DNA from: Zelopaecilomyces penicillatus
Lineage: Eukaryota; Ascomycota; Sordariomycetes; Hypocreales; Pseudodiploosporaceae
Direction of reading: 5' to 3'
DNA length: 64,000 bases
Assembly (NCBI GenBank): GCA_005765155.1
Contig: VCCP01000004.1
Location: 4,712,001 to 4,776,000, forward strand
Made by a program: the position numbers and the translations under genes. The notes under the pieces are model-generated. The model did not search any database, had not been told where the DNA came from, and saw only the letters and a list, made by a program, of their open reading frames with translations. Of this stretch, positions 36,948-47,941 are shown one piece after another (the stretch's first letter is position 1; the number at the start of each line of letters is the position of its first letter).

Positions 36948-39251
36948 ATGTTGCCTGCGAATAAAGGCCCGAAGGCTTGTACGACCTGCGCCAAAGCCAA
37001 GGCTAGATGTATCCCCGGTGCTCTTGACGGTGATAAGTGTGACAGGTATGTTGATCTTTTCCAAATACTACGCTGTACAGATTCAGAAAAGCAAAAAAGC
37101 AAATACAGTAGAGTAAAGAAAGACATTCTTGTCTCATCTTATCCTATCCTATCTTGCATTCGTTTATATTGTCTCATCTCTTATTCAATAATTATCACAA
37201 ACGCTTACCAACGCTCCTGGAAACTCCCGGAATAGATGTCAACGGTTGAAGAAAGAATGCTTTTCCCGGCTTCCGGCTCCACCACGGACAAAAAAGGCAC
37301 CCAAACGGTCCAGAGTCGCGGAGCTTGAAAAGAGACTCAATGAGCTGTCGTCTCAGTTTGAGGGTTCCGGTGCTCCTGCTGCTGGCGGTGGCGAGCAGAC
37401 GACTGCCGTGACCCAGCAATCGGAGACATCCTCACCACCCACGACCTCGGCCCCTCTAGTCCCAGCTCCTACTGCGGCACCAGTCCCGGCTTCGAGAAAG
37501 TCACGGCGCGGCATGTGTGCAGAAAAAGGCGAGAGACTCAGCCTTGTGCATCTTTTCCCGTCACCGCGTTCTCCGGGCTCGGATAGCGCCGACACGTCGG
37601 CGTGGAGTCCCGAAGTGCTCAAGGACTGGGAGACCCCGTGGCCGCTCCCTAGCGAAGCTGGTGTGCTGCTTATCCAGTATCACGACCTATGGGCGCATCT
37701 GTTTCCTTTTATTGTGATTCCAAAGCACCTGACGGCCGCAGAGTTGCGCTGTCATAGACCGTTCCTCTGGAAGGCGGTTATGATGGTGACTTGCTTCTAC
37801 GATGGAGAGAGGCATATGAAATTGGGGAAGGAAATGTTGGCGGAAGTAGGCAAGGCGAGTCTCATAGATGGATCGAAAAGCCTCGAGCTGTTACAGGGGC
37901 TGCAGTTGATGATTGGCTGGTAAGTGTTGAAACATTGAAGTGTTGATGACATCTTTCCGGTATTTGCAGAACACTAACTTCAACTTCTTCTTACTTAGGT
38001 TTAATTACGCCCTCAAGAGTACTCAGTTGACACATCTCCTGTTCTTGGCAAGGTCCATGTGTCTGAACCTGAGCTCCACGGGTTGCGACCCTATCCCTGA
38101 TGAGTCCAAGTTTGGTGAGCTGGAGCACTTGAGAGCTTATGCTGGAACATATTACCTCAACACTCTGTAAGTTTGGCTATCCATAATCTTTCTTATTCCC
38201 TTACTCTGGGGACGACGATGACATGTGACTAACACATACCTATTTTGTTTTGTGGTAGGGTCTTCACGACAAACAAGAAAACAGACGCCTTCATGAATAC
38301 TTCACAGTTGGAATCATGTTGTCGAACTTTGGAAACATCCATGGAGCATCCCTCTGATGAGTATCTAGTCAAGCTTGTCAAGATTCAGCAGTTGGCGCAG
38401 TCGATATCGCTCACCATGGCGTTTGACCCCGGCCAGCCGGCCATGTTGCTTCCCCTGACGATGGTGGTGCAGTCCTTCCAAGAACAGCTGGATGTTTTTA
38501 GGGCTAGCTTGCCTCCACATCTCTCTGCTAACTGTAAGTTTTCCGCTCAACATGCGATTCCCGCTCATTCCCTGATAAAGGCCCTCCAACCCTTTCTTAC
38601 TGAAAATCGATTTGTGCTAACCTGTCCTTCTCAGCTACGCTACAAAGCCACCTGGGTATTGCTGAGACACTACTCATGGATATTGCCATTTCTGATCAGC
38701 ACTGTAATCCATCCCTCATGCCTTTGACAGACCGTCTCCAGCTGCTATGGTCCTGTGTGCGGTCCCTACGGTCCTTTTTTCAGATCCGTCTCACCATACG
38801 GGACGTCGAGCAGCCACGGTTCCTTGGCCTCACTGCCTCCGACCTTGCCTATACTATCATAACGGCCATTAAGCTGCTCATGGTACGGCTACCAGGATGG
38901 AACGCGAGCCAGATCGTCAACGAGATGGGTCTATTTGAGGTGCTCGAGCACCAAATCAAGGACTTGGGAGACCTGGTCGCGATCCGCAAGCGCAACGCGT
39001 TAAGCTCGGAAGAGGCGTGCTCCAGCGTGCAGGATCCATTGGACCGGCTTCATCGGCTGCTAAAGAACGCACGGGAGCTGGTGGAGCTTCAGCTGCAGAA
39101 ACGCGAGGGGTCTGACTTGCTGGGAGACAACAGCGGTGGTATGGGTGCGCAAAGTCTGGTTGGTGACTTGGACGATGACCTCTGGCAGGACTTCGTCAAT
39201 GATACAGCGTGGAACATCAACGGCGATCTTTTGCTGATGGATCTGAGCTGA
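36948..39251 (+). CDS. Zn(II)2Cys6 fungal transcription factor
   Basis: Five exons, 36948-37045, 37236-37919, 37999-38166, 38259-38533 and 38635-39251, give 613 residues. The binuclear zinc cluster is split by intron 1: Cys11, 14, 21, 31, 34 and 41 give CX2CX6CX9CX2CX6C, the classic spacing. A short leucine-rich coiled coil (RVAELEKRLNEL) follows and suggests dimerisation. The rest contains the fungal transcription factor middle region: the helical segments around exon 3 (WFNYALKSTQLTHLLFLARS) resemble the Leu3/War1-like MHR group. The C-terminus is acidic (DLDDDLWQDFVND), a likely activation region. Intron 1 is long (190 nt) for this locus, but its acceptor restores the last three cysteines, which supports it. 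No target is visible. The downstream metabolic genes are candidate targets by proximity only. Confidence 0.88.
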
Positions 39252-39402
39252 TTGATTCTTTGAAAACTAATATTGGAAGATGCAGTGGAACAAAAAAACA
39301 AAAAGTTAAAAACAGGTCACAAACTATTTCTCTGGATTGTTGGAACTCAAAGGGGAAAAGGGGCGGATTGTGGTACCAAAAAAGACAAGCAAGGCTGAGA
39401 AC

Positions 39403-39486
39403 TGCCCCCACGCTGGATCGAACAACGGACCTTGTCATTACGTATGCAAGTACGAGTGACACGCTCTACCACTGAGCTATACGGGC
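39403..39486 (-). tRNA. tRNA-Thr(CGT) with 12-nt intron
   Basis: Read on the minus strand from 39486: acceptor GCCCGTA, D-arm GCTC-AGTGGTA-GAGC, anticodon stem TGTCA/TGACA with loop CT-CGT-A, a 12-nt intron after position 37, variable loop AGGTC, T-arm CGTTG-TTCGATC-CAGCG, 3' strand TGGGGGC and discriminator A. Spliced length is 72. The A and B box equivalents are present, and a T6 run (39383-39378) about 20 nt downstream fits a Pol III terminator. The acceptor stem has a G-G mismatch at 5:68 and a T-G wobble at 6:67. It could therefore be a slightly degenerate copy. Confidence 0.82.
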
Positions 39487-40553
39487 TTGCCCCACTCATT
39501 GGCACCGTGGGAGCATGAAGTTGCTCAAGGCTGTACTACATCTCGTACTGAAGTCATGTCATACTGGATGCCGGCTCTCCTTGCTTCACCAACTCCACTC
39601 TATCAGCCACTTACACTAGACGGCGTTGTGTATACCTACATCGATGTGCATATTTATATCATCTGGATAATTAGAATCTGAGAGAGGATGGTTGTTATCA
39701 TGTGCCACAAATGATGTTGGAGTTGGCATTGCTGGTTGAGAGTCTGTTGCCTATCTCTCTAAGGAAATGCGGCAAACAACCTCTGTTATCAGATGTGGCC
39801 ACAACGCGTGGGCTTTGATAGCTCATTGCTTGTACTAATAGTATATACACAAGTGTTTTTCTTTTTTCACGGGTCGGCTTATGGCGAGGTGCAAAGATGG
39901 CTAGGCGGATGGATATCTGGCTGGGCATTCTACATAAATGTTGCCTTTAAGCGGCCCTCATTTGCGTACACAAGCACATCACGGTCAGGCCTTGCCTTTC
40001 TGGGGGTAATATGTGGATGGAATTAATGGATGGGCCTGGCGTTCACTTTTATCATTGAAAGAAAATCGGTTTCAGCGTCAATCACTTGTTGTGCTGTATG
40101 TTATGCTATGAAGCTGTTTACTATAAGCTCTACATCTCCTGGGCACCTGATCAGCTATGGAATAGCACTAATAGAATCGATTATATATGTTACTCCTCCA
40201 GGAGAATAGGAAATACAAACTTAAATCCTATAAGATGAAGATATATTGCGTCAGAGTGACTAAATGGGGACGGGAACTAGGTAATTACAAGTGGGTGCCG
40301 GAGTCATATCCGGGAAGGTGCGGGGGAAGCGCAAAGCCAAGGCGATACCGGCCCGCGAATCGGGTTTGTTGACGGCAAGAACGACGCTCTGTGTTATCCG
40401 ATGAGCGGTTTCTCAACAGTTTTTATCGACGGGGCTCTCTTTTACACATACCATTCATCATTCATCATTTCTTATTCATAGTCAAATAATAGGGCATTGC
40501 TCGATTATTGCACGCACATCTTTGCTTGACTGCTCGGCCATTCCTTAATCTCG
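39487..40553. other. intergenic region upstream of the Ldh_2 gene
   Basis: Just over 1 kb with no gene visible. It is AT-rich around 40080-40260 compared with its flanks. The last 100 bases (ATTCATCATTCATCATTTC) look like a promoter/leader. Confidence 0.6.
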
Positions 40554-41636
40554 ATGGCGTCCGAAGCACCAGAAGACACGGTACGGATCCATGTCGCTGC
40601 TTCCGAAGCCCGCCGCTTAGTGGAGGATATTCTCAAGGGAAACGGGGTGCAAGCCGAGAATGCATCCATTGTAGCGCGATGTCTTGTCGCAGCCGATCTC
40701 CGAGGAGTCGACACGCACGGGATGAACCGCATTCCTTCTTACATGGAGCGCATCCGTCAGGGCGTGTTGAACGCAGGGGCAACCCCTGAAGTTACCCAGA
40801 TCACCCCTGTTGTCACACAAGTGGATGGAAACAATGGGTTTGGGTTTGTAGCTGCGCATGCCGGTATGGCGGCAGCAGTGGAAGCAGCAAAGGTCTATGG
40901 CATCGGCATGGCGAGTGTGAAGCACTCGAATCACTTTGGCATGAGCGCCTGGCTCGTGCAGCAGGCTTTGGATGCAGATATGATGAGCCTTGTCTTTACC
41001 AACTCGAGCCCGGCACTCCCGGCATGGGGAGGGAAGAGTAAGCTCATGGGAGTTTCTCCCATAGCGTGCGGGGCGCCGGGAAAGGGTCCGACATCCAACT
41101 TCATCCTTGACATGGCACCTTCAGTGGCTGCCAGGGGCAAGATTTACAAGGCTAAAAGGCGTGGTGAGAAGATTCCGCTGGACTGGGCTCTCGATGCAGA
41201 GGGCCGGCCGACAGACGATCCAGAGGCGGCACTGGGTGGAGTCATGTTGCCGATGGGCGGGCCCAAAGGATCGGCCTTGTCCATAATGATGGATGTGTTT
41301 TCTGGTGTTCTCTCGGGCTCTGCCTTTGCAGGCCATGTTACAAACCCCTATGATCCATCCAAACCGGCCGACGTTGGTCATTTCCTGGTAGCTATAAAAC
41401 CAGATCTTTTTATGAGCTTGGACGAGTTTCGAGACCGCATGCAATATCTCTATGACCGAGTGGTTGGGTCAGAAAAGGCTGCTGGGGTAGATCGCATTTA
41501 CTTCCCAGGAGAGCTCGAGCAACTAGCGCAGCAGGAAAGAGAGAAGACAGGAATACCATTAGTGCAGGCCGAGATTGATGCGTTGAACAAGGAGGCGAGC
41601 AGAGTTTCTGCGGCTCCTCTAGTCATCACAGCATAA
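40554..41636 (+). CDS. Ldh_2 family malate/L-lactate (2-oxoacid) dehydrogenase
   Basis: A single uninterrupted frame of 360 residues, a normal length for the Ldh_2 (YbiC/YiaK/L-sulfolactate dehydrogenase) family. These NAD(P)H-dependent enzymes interconvert 2-hydroxyacids and 2-oxoacids and differ from the classical Rossmann-fold malate and lactate dehydrogenases. Visible signatures are DTHGMNRIPSY (His55), the catalytic-site motif KHSNHFGMSAW (His124/His127), the SSPALPAWGG loop, the GVSPIACGAPG cofactor segment and the MLPMGGPKGSAL block. There is no targeting signal, so a cytosolic location is likely. The absence of introns, unlike almost all neighbours, and the mainly bacterial distribution of the family raise the possibility of horizontal origin; only a phylogeny can show this. 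The exact substrate cannot be read from the sequence. Confidence 0.92.
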   Translation: MASEAPEDTVRIHVAASEARRLVEDILKGNGVQAENASIVARCLVAADLRGVDTHGMNRIPSYMERIRQGVLNAGATPEVTQITPVVTQVDGNNGFGFVAAHAGMAAAVEAAKVYGIGMASVKHSNHFGMSAWLVQQALDADMMSLVFTNSSPALPAWGGKSKLMGVSPIACGAPGKGPTSNFILDMAPSVAARGKIYKAKRRGEKIPLDWALDAEGRPTDDPEAALGGVMLPMGGPKGSALSIMMDVFSGVLSGSAFAGHVTNPYDPSKPADVGHFLVAIKPDLFMSLDEFRDRMQYLYDRVVGSEKAAGVDRIYFPGELEQLAQQEREKTGIPLVQAEIDALNKEASRVSAAPLVITA

Positions 41637-42298
41637 TAAATAGCAATCAATGCAGCAAGAAAGGCATGTAGGATTTCTTCTGGATATTATATAAACTAAA
41701 GACTGATTTTTAAGCTGACATGGATAGAAAAAGGTGAAAAGGATATGCAGAAGCAACAATAGCTCAAAAGTCCAATTTAAACATTGTTTACAGCAACACA
41801 TGAACCCATCAGTGGTGCTTCCGAATAAAATGTCACCTAGTACATTTACGAAGGGGAGACAGTCGTCCAATGAAGTTTTAGATTACATTTGTTCTTATTG
41901 AAGGGCACAAAGCTGCGTGGCTTTCTATGGTGCGACTGCTGTGAGTTTACATCATTGGGTAGTGCATCATGTGTAAATGCCTACAAACAACAACATACCA
42001 TATAATCTTTACATGTGTCTGCAGACTTTACTCTATTCATCCTGGGCTACCGAAATGCTCTAATTATGAGACTGTGGATACGATCTGCATGTCTAGTAGC
42101 GTGGCACAGTCTTATCGGCATCATTTGGCCCCCGTTGAGTAGGGTAGCGTTCTTCTCACCCGTCTCTCGAAGCCCTATGGTCGCACTCTGCTCACAGCAT
42201 TTCTATTCATAATCTGTCAATATTAGTATTCTACTAATTTGATTCCTAAACAATGGGCTATTGTTGAAAGAAAACCTCTTGTAACAAAAACCCAAAAA
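41637..42298. other. intergenic region before the GT2 gene
   Basis: 662 bases, AT-rich, no gene seen. The open frame of the following gene extends back to 42239 but without an ATG before 42299. Confidence 0.6.
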
Positions 42299-44393
42299 AT
42301 GCGTGTCGAAACGAGTCAATCGCGCTACAATGTGCAAACTATTCCTCATCAACCGGGGAAATTTGCAGTAGACTCCCTCTGGACCAGGTTCATTTTTCTG
42401 GGACGACTGTCTCTGTTTTCTCTTTATATCTTCCGGCGCTTTCGTGCGGTGGAACTGCTCGCGTCTCTTGATCCTCTGAACTACAGACACTTATGGGGCG
42501 GGTTCGTTGTGGAGATAATAATCTTCCTATTGGATGTTATTGCCAGTTCGGATGTGCTTATATACTTGATCTTTTGGGAGCGTCGCCAGTACCGAGCGCG
42601 GTATTTACTCAAAGGCCAGGATGTACCATCGATGGATGTAACAATTACATGCTGCGGTGAGCCGATTGATGTACTGATGGACACAGTCACGGCCGCGGCT
42701 TCGCAAGACTACCCGCATGACCGATTTCGTATCTTGGTCCTGGATGACAAGAAATCTGCCGCGGTTGAGGATGCTATCCGCGCGTTCAATAAGCAGAGGC
42801 CGCATTTGAAGGAGGTGGGATACTTGGCGCGTACGAAAACGCCAGGCGTGCCGCACTACTACAAGTCTGGGAATCTGAGATCCGGAATTGAGGAATTGCG
42901 TCGGTTGGGGAATGGTGCTTCGGAGTATTTTGCGTCTCTTGATGTGGATATGATTCCTGAACCGGACTGGTTGCGACGAATGCTACCTCATCTCATCTTG
43001 GATCCGCAAGTGGCCATGGCAGTTCCTCCACAGGTAAGATACAAAGTATTATATATTCATATATATATATGTTCTCTTTATCTTGTGACTTGATTATTCG
43101 ACTGCTCTAACTTATAAACTAGCGATATTACAATCTTCCAGATACAGATCCCATAGGACAAGACTCGCGCCTGTTTTCCGAGTTCTTTGAACAAATCCAC
43201 GATCAGCTTGGCAACGCACATTGCACAGGGTCAGGATTTGTCATCCGACACAAGGTCCTTCAAGATATCGGCGGGTGGCCACTAGCTGAAGCGGGCGAGG
43301 ATATCTTTGCTGTCCTACAGTGTGATTGGGAAAGGATACAAGGTCATTTTCGTGAATGAAAAGATTCAGTATGGTCTTGCACCAGGAAGTTTGGCAGCGC
43401 TATTCAAACAGTCAATGAGATGGGTAAGCACAAAAACTCCAAGAAAAGAGAGAGAGAGAGAGAAAACGTGTCTCCGGCTAACGACTAGAGGACAGACCGA
43501 CGGCGACATTCTCTGTTACCGTAAGATGGGTTGGTTTCTGCGTAGCAGAGATGACAGCACATTGCGCCAGCGCGCAAGCGGCATTGTGTACATCATTCTC
43601 ACGCATTTGCCCCTTTTGCAGTTCTTTAGAATTTGCGTCTTGCCGTTGGCCGTGCTACCCTTGCAGCGCCAAACTACCGCCCAGGAAGCGGCTCTTTCAA
43701 TAAACCCAAAGAGTTTGGCTGTGCTATACACGGCTACGGCACTGCTCGAAAAGATCTGTAACCGGCGATTCTATAGACATATTGGGCTTCGATTTATGAG
43801 ACAGATCTTTGCTAGTCGAGTCTGGGGCGCACACGGTAAGCTTATTGCCTAGATATTTCTTCCAAAGCAAGCATTTATTTTGTTTGTAACGAGTTTGAAC
43901 ATACTTACTAACAATTTTAAAAAACAAAGTTTCCACTTACCAAATCTTCAAGTCATGGCTTCCAGGTTACCAGGTTGGATTTGCCGTAACCGGTACTGTG
44001 GTTTCCAACATTGATGAGCGGTCGGCAGCTCATCGCAAACCACTGCGCGTGCGCATGTTTGTTCCAACTGTCTTGCTCTCCATTGCCTGCATCATCTATT
44101 CACTGGTTTGCTGCTGTATGAACATGCGTGTTCTAGGAGACTCTCGGTACATTGTTTCCATCAGTCCCTTGTTGGCAGCATCCATGTTTACCACACTCAC
44201 TCAACTGGTGGTGCCGGTACAATATATGGCGGCGCCGCCAACAGTTCTGCCTCGGCGTGAGTTGATGGAGAAGATTGGTGATGGTACTTACCGCGTACTA
44301 GATACAAGGAGAACTCCTAAACAGATGCCGGATGACATTGACTGGATAGATGTAGCGGATCTTCTCATTCCCTTGGTTGTTGGTTGGCTATAG
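42299..44393 (+). pseudogene. GT2 cellulose/polysaccharide synthase-like glycosyltransferase, frame broken by a 1-base insertion
   Basis: Exons 42299-43033, 43123-43423, 43496-43835 and 43930-44393 assemble into a membrane-bound processive GT2 enzyme of about 610 residues, but exon 2 needs a one-base correction at the TTT of 43306-43308. Before it the frame reads GGWPLAEAGEDI; after it the family continues one base later with the GYKVIFVNEKIQ strand. Read as given, the protein would stop at 43357-43359. All other features are intact: N-terminal TM helices, CCGEP, the DVD metal site (SLDVDMIPEPDW), the GED base, KQSMRW (QxxRW) at the exon 2 end, then further TM helices in exons 3 and 4. Splice sites are good (GTAAGAT, GTAAGC, GTAAGC; branch CTAAC). 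The family extends beta-linked polysaccharides from UDP-sugars at the plasma membrane; the sugar is unknown. A sequencing error would make it a normal gene. Confidence 0.72.
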
Positions 44394-44712
44394 ATGAGGA
44401 TAAAAGAATTTAGGGTACGGATAATCATCATGAATCTAATTTTACCCACGTTCAAATTCCAAACAGCGGCAATGAAGTTTGCCATCTAACTTATTAGTGA
44501 CGAAATCTGTCACACCACTTGCTGACACTTACTGTACTTCCTTGCTGCTTGATTGTCTCTGTTGACTGAAAGAATTTATGAATAACGAGGTTTGCTGGCA
44601 GGTCTTTCTGATACACATAACTTCCCCTTCAACCTGTAGAATTGAAAGTGAGAGGAGGAGTGCATAATGCCCTCGCTCCCCACCAAGGACGATGAACCCC
44701 CATCCCAGCCAG
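44394..44712. other. short convergent 3' region
   Basis: About 320 bases between the stops of the GT2 gene (+) and the dioxygenase (-). Nothing recognised besides probable 3' untranslated sequence. Confidence 0.65.
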
Positions 44713-45784
44713 CTAGGATACAAAACTGGCCATGTAGCGGACAACCGAGAGTGCTAGAAATGACCATCTGATTCCCCCACCCATAGACTTCTCGACACCC
44801 CGAGCATACGAGGAGTCGTCGTAGACTGTCGCTCTCCTCATGTCGCGGATATACTTACCCTGAAAAGACCCGCCACACACACGGTGCATAACACAAGTGT
44901 TATCCTATTTGTTTCTTGTTAGGCATCATTTCTTTACTTGACACATGTGGATACAACTCCCAAACTGAGAATCAGAATGCACCTACCCAGATGACGAGGT
45001 CTCCTGGATCCCTCCAGTCCACCGCAAATGTAAACTTTTCCTGACTAGCATGCTTCAGCAGCTGTTCTATCTCTGGACGGCTCTCCTCTTCCGTAAGGTC
45101 GTTGATGTGATGAGCGTGCGCAGCAATGTATAGGTTCTTCCTGCCGCTTGGCTCGTGAAGCTGGACCAGCTTATGGTGGTGATGAGGGAAGTCCTCAGCC
45201 CTCAACCACTGGATTATGGCACTGTCAGGCGCCCCTAGCTTTCGACTATGAACTATCGAGTGACATAGAATATAGTCTTTTATTCTCTCCTTTGTCTCAT
45301 CATCTAAATCACCGTATGCTGTTCGCGTATCAGCAAACTCAGTCGCCCCGCCAGTTCCTGCTGGGGGTAATTGATGGGCGAGTAGGATCGAGTACGCAGC
45401 TCGGCGTGGGCTGTAGGAGGAATCAACGTGGAAAAGGCCGTTGGCTTTGTATATCTGTGACTTGAGGCTGTTTATAGGCTCAATCTTGCCGTCCGGACCA
45501 ATGTTGCTCACATCGACAAGCTCGTTGTGCGGCGCCAGCCGGTGATATCCTTTCCCGTTGCCATACTGGCCTACAACCGATACGTCGGGCTCACCAAACT
45601 GCCGTGCGAATCGCTCGTGTCTTGTGTCGTCGAGCTCAGTGCGGCGGAAGACCAAAACTCCATACTTGGCCATGGCGGCGCGAATATCGGCGATTGTCTC
45701 GTCGGGTATGGGCTGCGAGAAGTCGACATTATGACACTCGGCGCCAAAAGTAGCATGAAGAGGCGTGAAGTTGAGCGGTGCCAT
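44713..45784 (-). CDS. TauD/TfdA family 2-oxoglutarate-dependent dioxygenase
   Basis: Two minus-strand exons, 45784-44987 and 44904-44713, joined phase 0 by an 82-nt intron (donor GTAGGT, acceptor AATAG), give 329 residues. The enzyme uses Fe(II), 2-oxoglutarate and O2. The iron triad is complete only after splicing: His119 and Asp121 in GLFHVDSSY and His273 in DNTCVMHR. Arg286/Arg290 in the following KYIRDMRRAT block would bind the oxoglutarate carboxylate. Overall the match is closest to alpha-ketoglutarate-dependent 2,4-D dioxygenase-like (TfdA) proteins rather than taurine dioxygenase, although substrate cannot be inferred. The GTGGATEFADTR segment is typical of the group. The last about 20 residues are hydrophobic and unconserved. 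It faces the GT2 gene tail to tail. Confidence 0.92.
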
Positions 45785-46878
45785 GAGTGCGGGAAATGAT
45801 GGATCTGATATACAATAAACTATGGACCGGCGACAATGACATCAGGATTGTTGCTGTACTTGTGTAGAAAGTGAAACATAGTCGAGTCCTAAGCTAGAAG
45901 CACACAAAACCTCTTGGGATTTCCATCTTCCGCAGTAGGTCTATTATTGTTGAACGCGGAGTAATGTTCATTGTGTCTCAGTCCGATGCGATATGGTTAT
46001 GGAACCGAAAGACAGGGTGCGGGATATCCAGAACAAGTTCAAACCAGATTCCTCGGCCGATCCATGCCCCTCTAAGCCAGCTACAGACTTTAATCAGATA
46101 TTGATAATCGCATACTACCACATCTGTTTCTTGTCTTCTTTTTTCCACGAAGTAAATAATAGACTCACTGCATGCTGCACTGACTTCCGCTAGAATCCGT
46201 ATTCTTTGCCTCCCTCCATGGATCTCCATTTGTTACATACGTGATTATACTGCCCACAGTTGGAATTGCCCCTGTTCAAAAAATAGGGTTGGTTTGCTTT
46301 TTGTCAAACCTCCCGCTCAAAGTGTCTTTGTGTGTGTTTTTATAACGCAGTCGCTTCCTTGGTCACCAAATTGAGACAAGTGGGCTGCCCCGAAGCTTCA
46401 GCTGTACTTCGCTTCTCGTATTCACTTGAAAGCAAGGTAGCGGTATGTCTATGGCCGTTTGAGCCAGTAGTTGCGCGCGTCCTGTTAGGCTTGTCCGCGA
46501 TCTACACACTGATTCACCTCTTTACCTTTACCTTCCGTTAACTTCTGACTGAATTGTCAACTTTCAGGCTGATCCAGCAGGGTCGTTGTTTGATGTATGT
46601 AGGTAGATGCCAATAACACGTAGTAAGCGCTGCACAGGTGGGATGGATATGCGCTTTTCAACTCTCAAGCTGGTCAGTGGTGATTATCTGGTAAATCGGT
46701 GATGTCATCCGCTGTGGAGGCGTCCTAAAGATCATTGTTCGAGCTACAGGTATCAGCTCTAACAGACGAGCATGTGTGAGATGACAATGACTTCTCGGCT
46801 TTGTTAACAGCAGTAAAGACAGCCAGAATAGTCTTACCGAGCAGCAAAGCGTAGCAATGACTGATACAGAGCACGTAG
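45785..46878. other. non-coding region upstream of PKS remnant
   Basis: About 1.1 kb between the dioxygenase start and the first recognisable ketosynthase codons. No intact gene. I could not find the KS active-site cysteine segment here, so the N-terminal part of the lost polyketide synthase is deleted or too decayed to read. Confidence 0.55.
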
Positions 46879-47298
46879 GAACTAACCTACCTCGATCCCC
46901 CCAATACGTACTACGTTGAGATGCATGGTATAGGAAAAGCAGGGCTTTAATGCGGTTCCGTCAAGACACAAATCGGACACATGAAGGCGGCAATGAGCAC
47001 CGAAGGCATCCTCAAGTGCGTTCTTGCCATATAATGTGGTACGATTCCACCACACCCGAACTTATCGACGCTGAACCCTGCCCTGCGGCTCGAGGTGGTG
47101 GGTATCATGGTCGTCGTGCCAACAACGCCGGCGCCGTGCGGCAGTGTTCGGCCATGTTCGGTTCCTAGCTCTGGCTTTGGCGGAACTAACGTCCACGTTG
47201 CCTTGGACGATACACGAACCTATTTGGAGCACCAGAGTGTAACGAGGCCGCCTTCCCCGCTGTCGGTGCCGGACCCACTGCCGGACACCGGCCCGTAA
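46879..47298 (+). pseudogene. polyketide synthase remnant: C-terminal part of a ketosynthase (KS) domain
   Basis: In one plus-strand frame the sequence reads the last KS blocks in the right order: LDPPNTYYVEMHGIG (family VEAHGTGT, catalytic His) at 46891-46935, GSVKTQIGHMKAA (family GSVKxNIGH, second catalytic His) from 46954, IPPHPNLSTLNP, then SSGFGGTNVHVALDD (family FGFGGTNAHVxL) around 47166-47210. In-frame stops interrupt it at 46876-46878 (just before), 46948-46950 and 47032-47034. The 20 or so residues normally between HGTGT and GSVK are missing. No acyltransferase follows. The order of blocks makes chance similarity very unlikely. Best parent: a fungal type I reducing-type PKS, judged from the wording of the motifs. 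Confidence 0.8.
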
Positions 47299-47941
47299 AT
47301 ATTCGAACTCTAGGCGCCGAGGAAGACGTCATCGCGGTGGCAGCGCCAGGCCATTAGTAAAACGTCAAGATGCAAGCGACCAGGACATATTGATACCGCG
47401 TCTAGCTTACAAGCTGGGTCAACGCCGCCCCATCTTCCAGTGGCGGCACGCCGTCGTAGCTTGAACCGGCTGGGACGACATCATAAGCCCCCCCACCGAG
47501 GGCCAGTCGGTCCTACCCGGCGTCATCGTTGGAGTTAACCCGCACAACACTCTGTCCGGCCCCGTCTACCAATTTAAGCAGTCTCGCAGAACCATGGATG
47601 ACAGGAGCTATGATAGTCTCCTCGTCTGAGGACAAGACGCGACGACCCTGACGGCTATCGATGCCATGGACCAAGTACTTGAGCTTGAGATGTCTCAGGT
47701 TCATATGTATAATGGTTGTTCAGAGGCTCCATACTTTTTAGAACTAGGACGACAACTTGCTGCTTGAAGATATGAAGATGTCCAAGAGAAGTGAGGCCGT
47801 TTGTGTCCCGTGTTACATGCTGAGAAAAGCAATGGACCAGAGCCTTGCGCGGGCCACGGGATCGGATGTGAAGCCGCAGATTAACATCAGGCAACGTAGG
47901 AAAAAGATCTCGGCCGACTGAAGAAGTTCACATCGATAGGC
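47299..47941. other. decayed spacer between KS and ACP remnants
   Basis: About 640 bases in place of the several kilobases of AT, DH, ER and KR domains expected in a complete PKS. Open fragments exist (for example the plus-frame around 47460-47625), but I could not match them to any PKS domain. A large internal deletion is the simplest reading. Confidence 0.5.

Noticed and set aside
43290..43330. Small intron explaining the GT2 frame change
   Set aside because: No GT donor is positioned to remove the extra base without deleting the conserved GED motif.
47460..47900. Possible AT or KR domain remnant between the KS and ACP pieces
   Set aside because: I could not find GHSxGE, GGxGGxG or other domain motifs in any frame.
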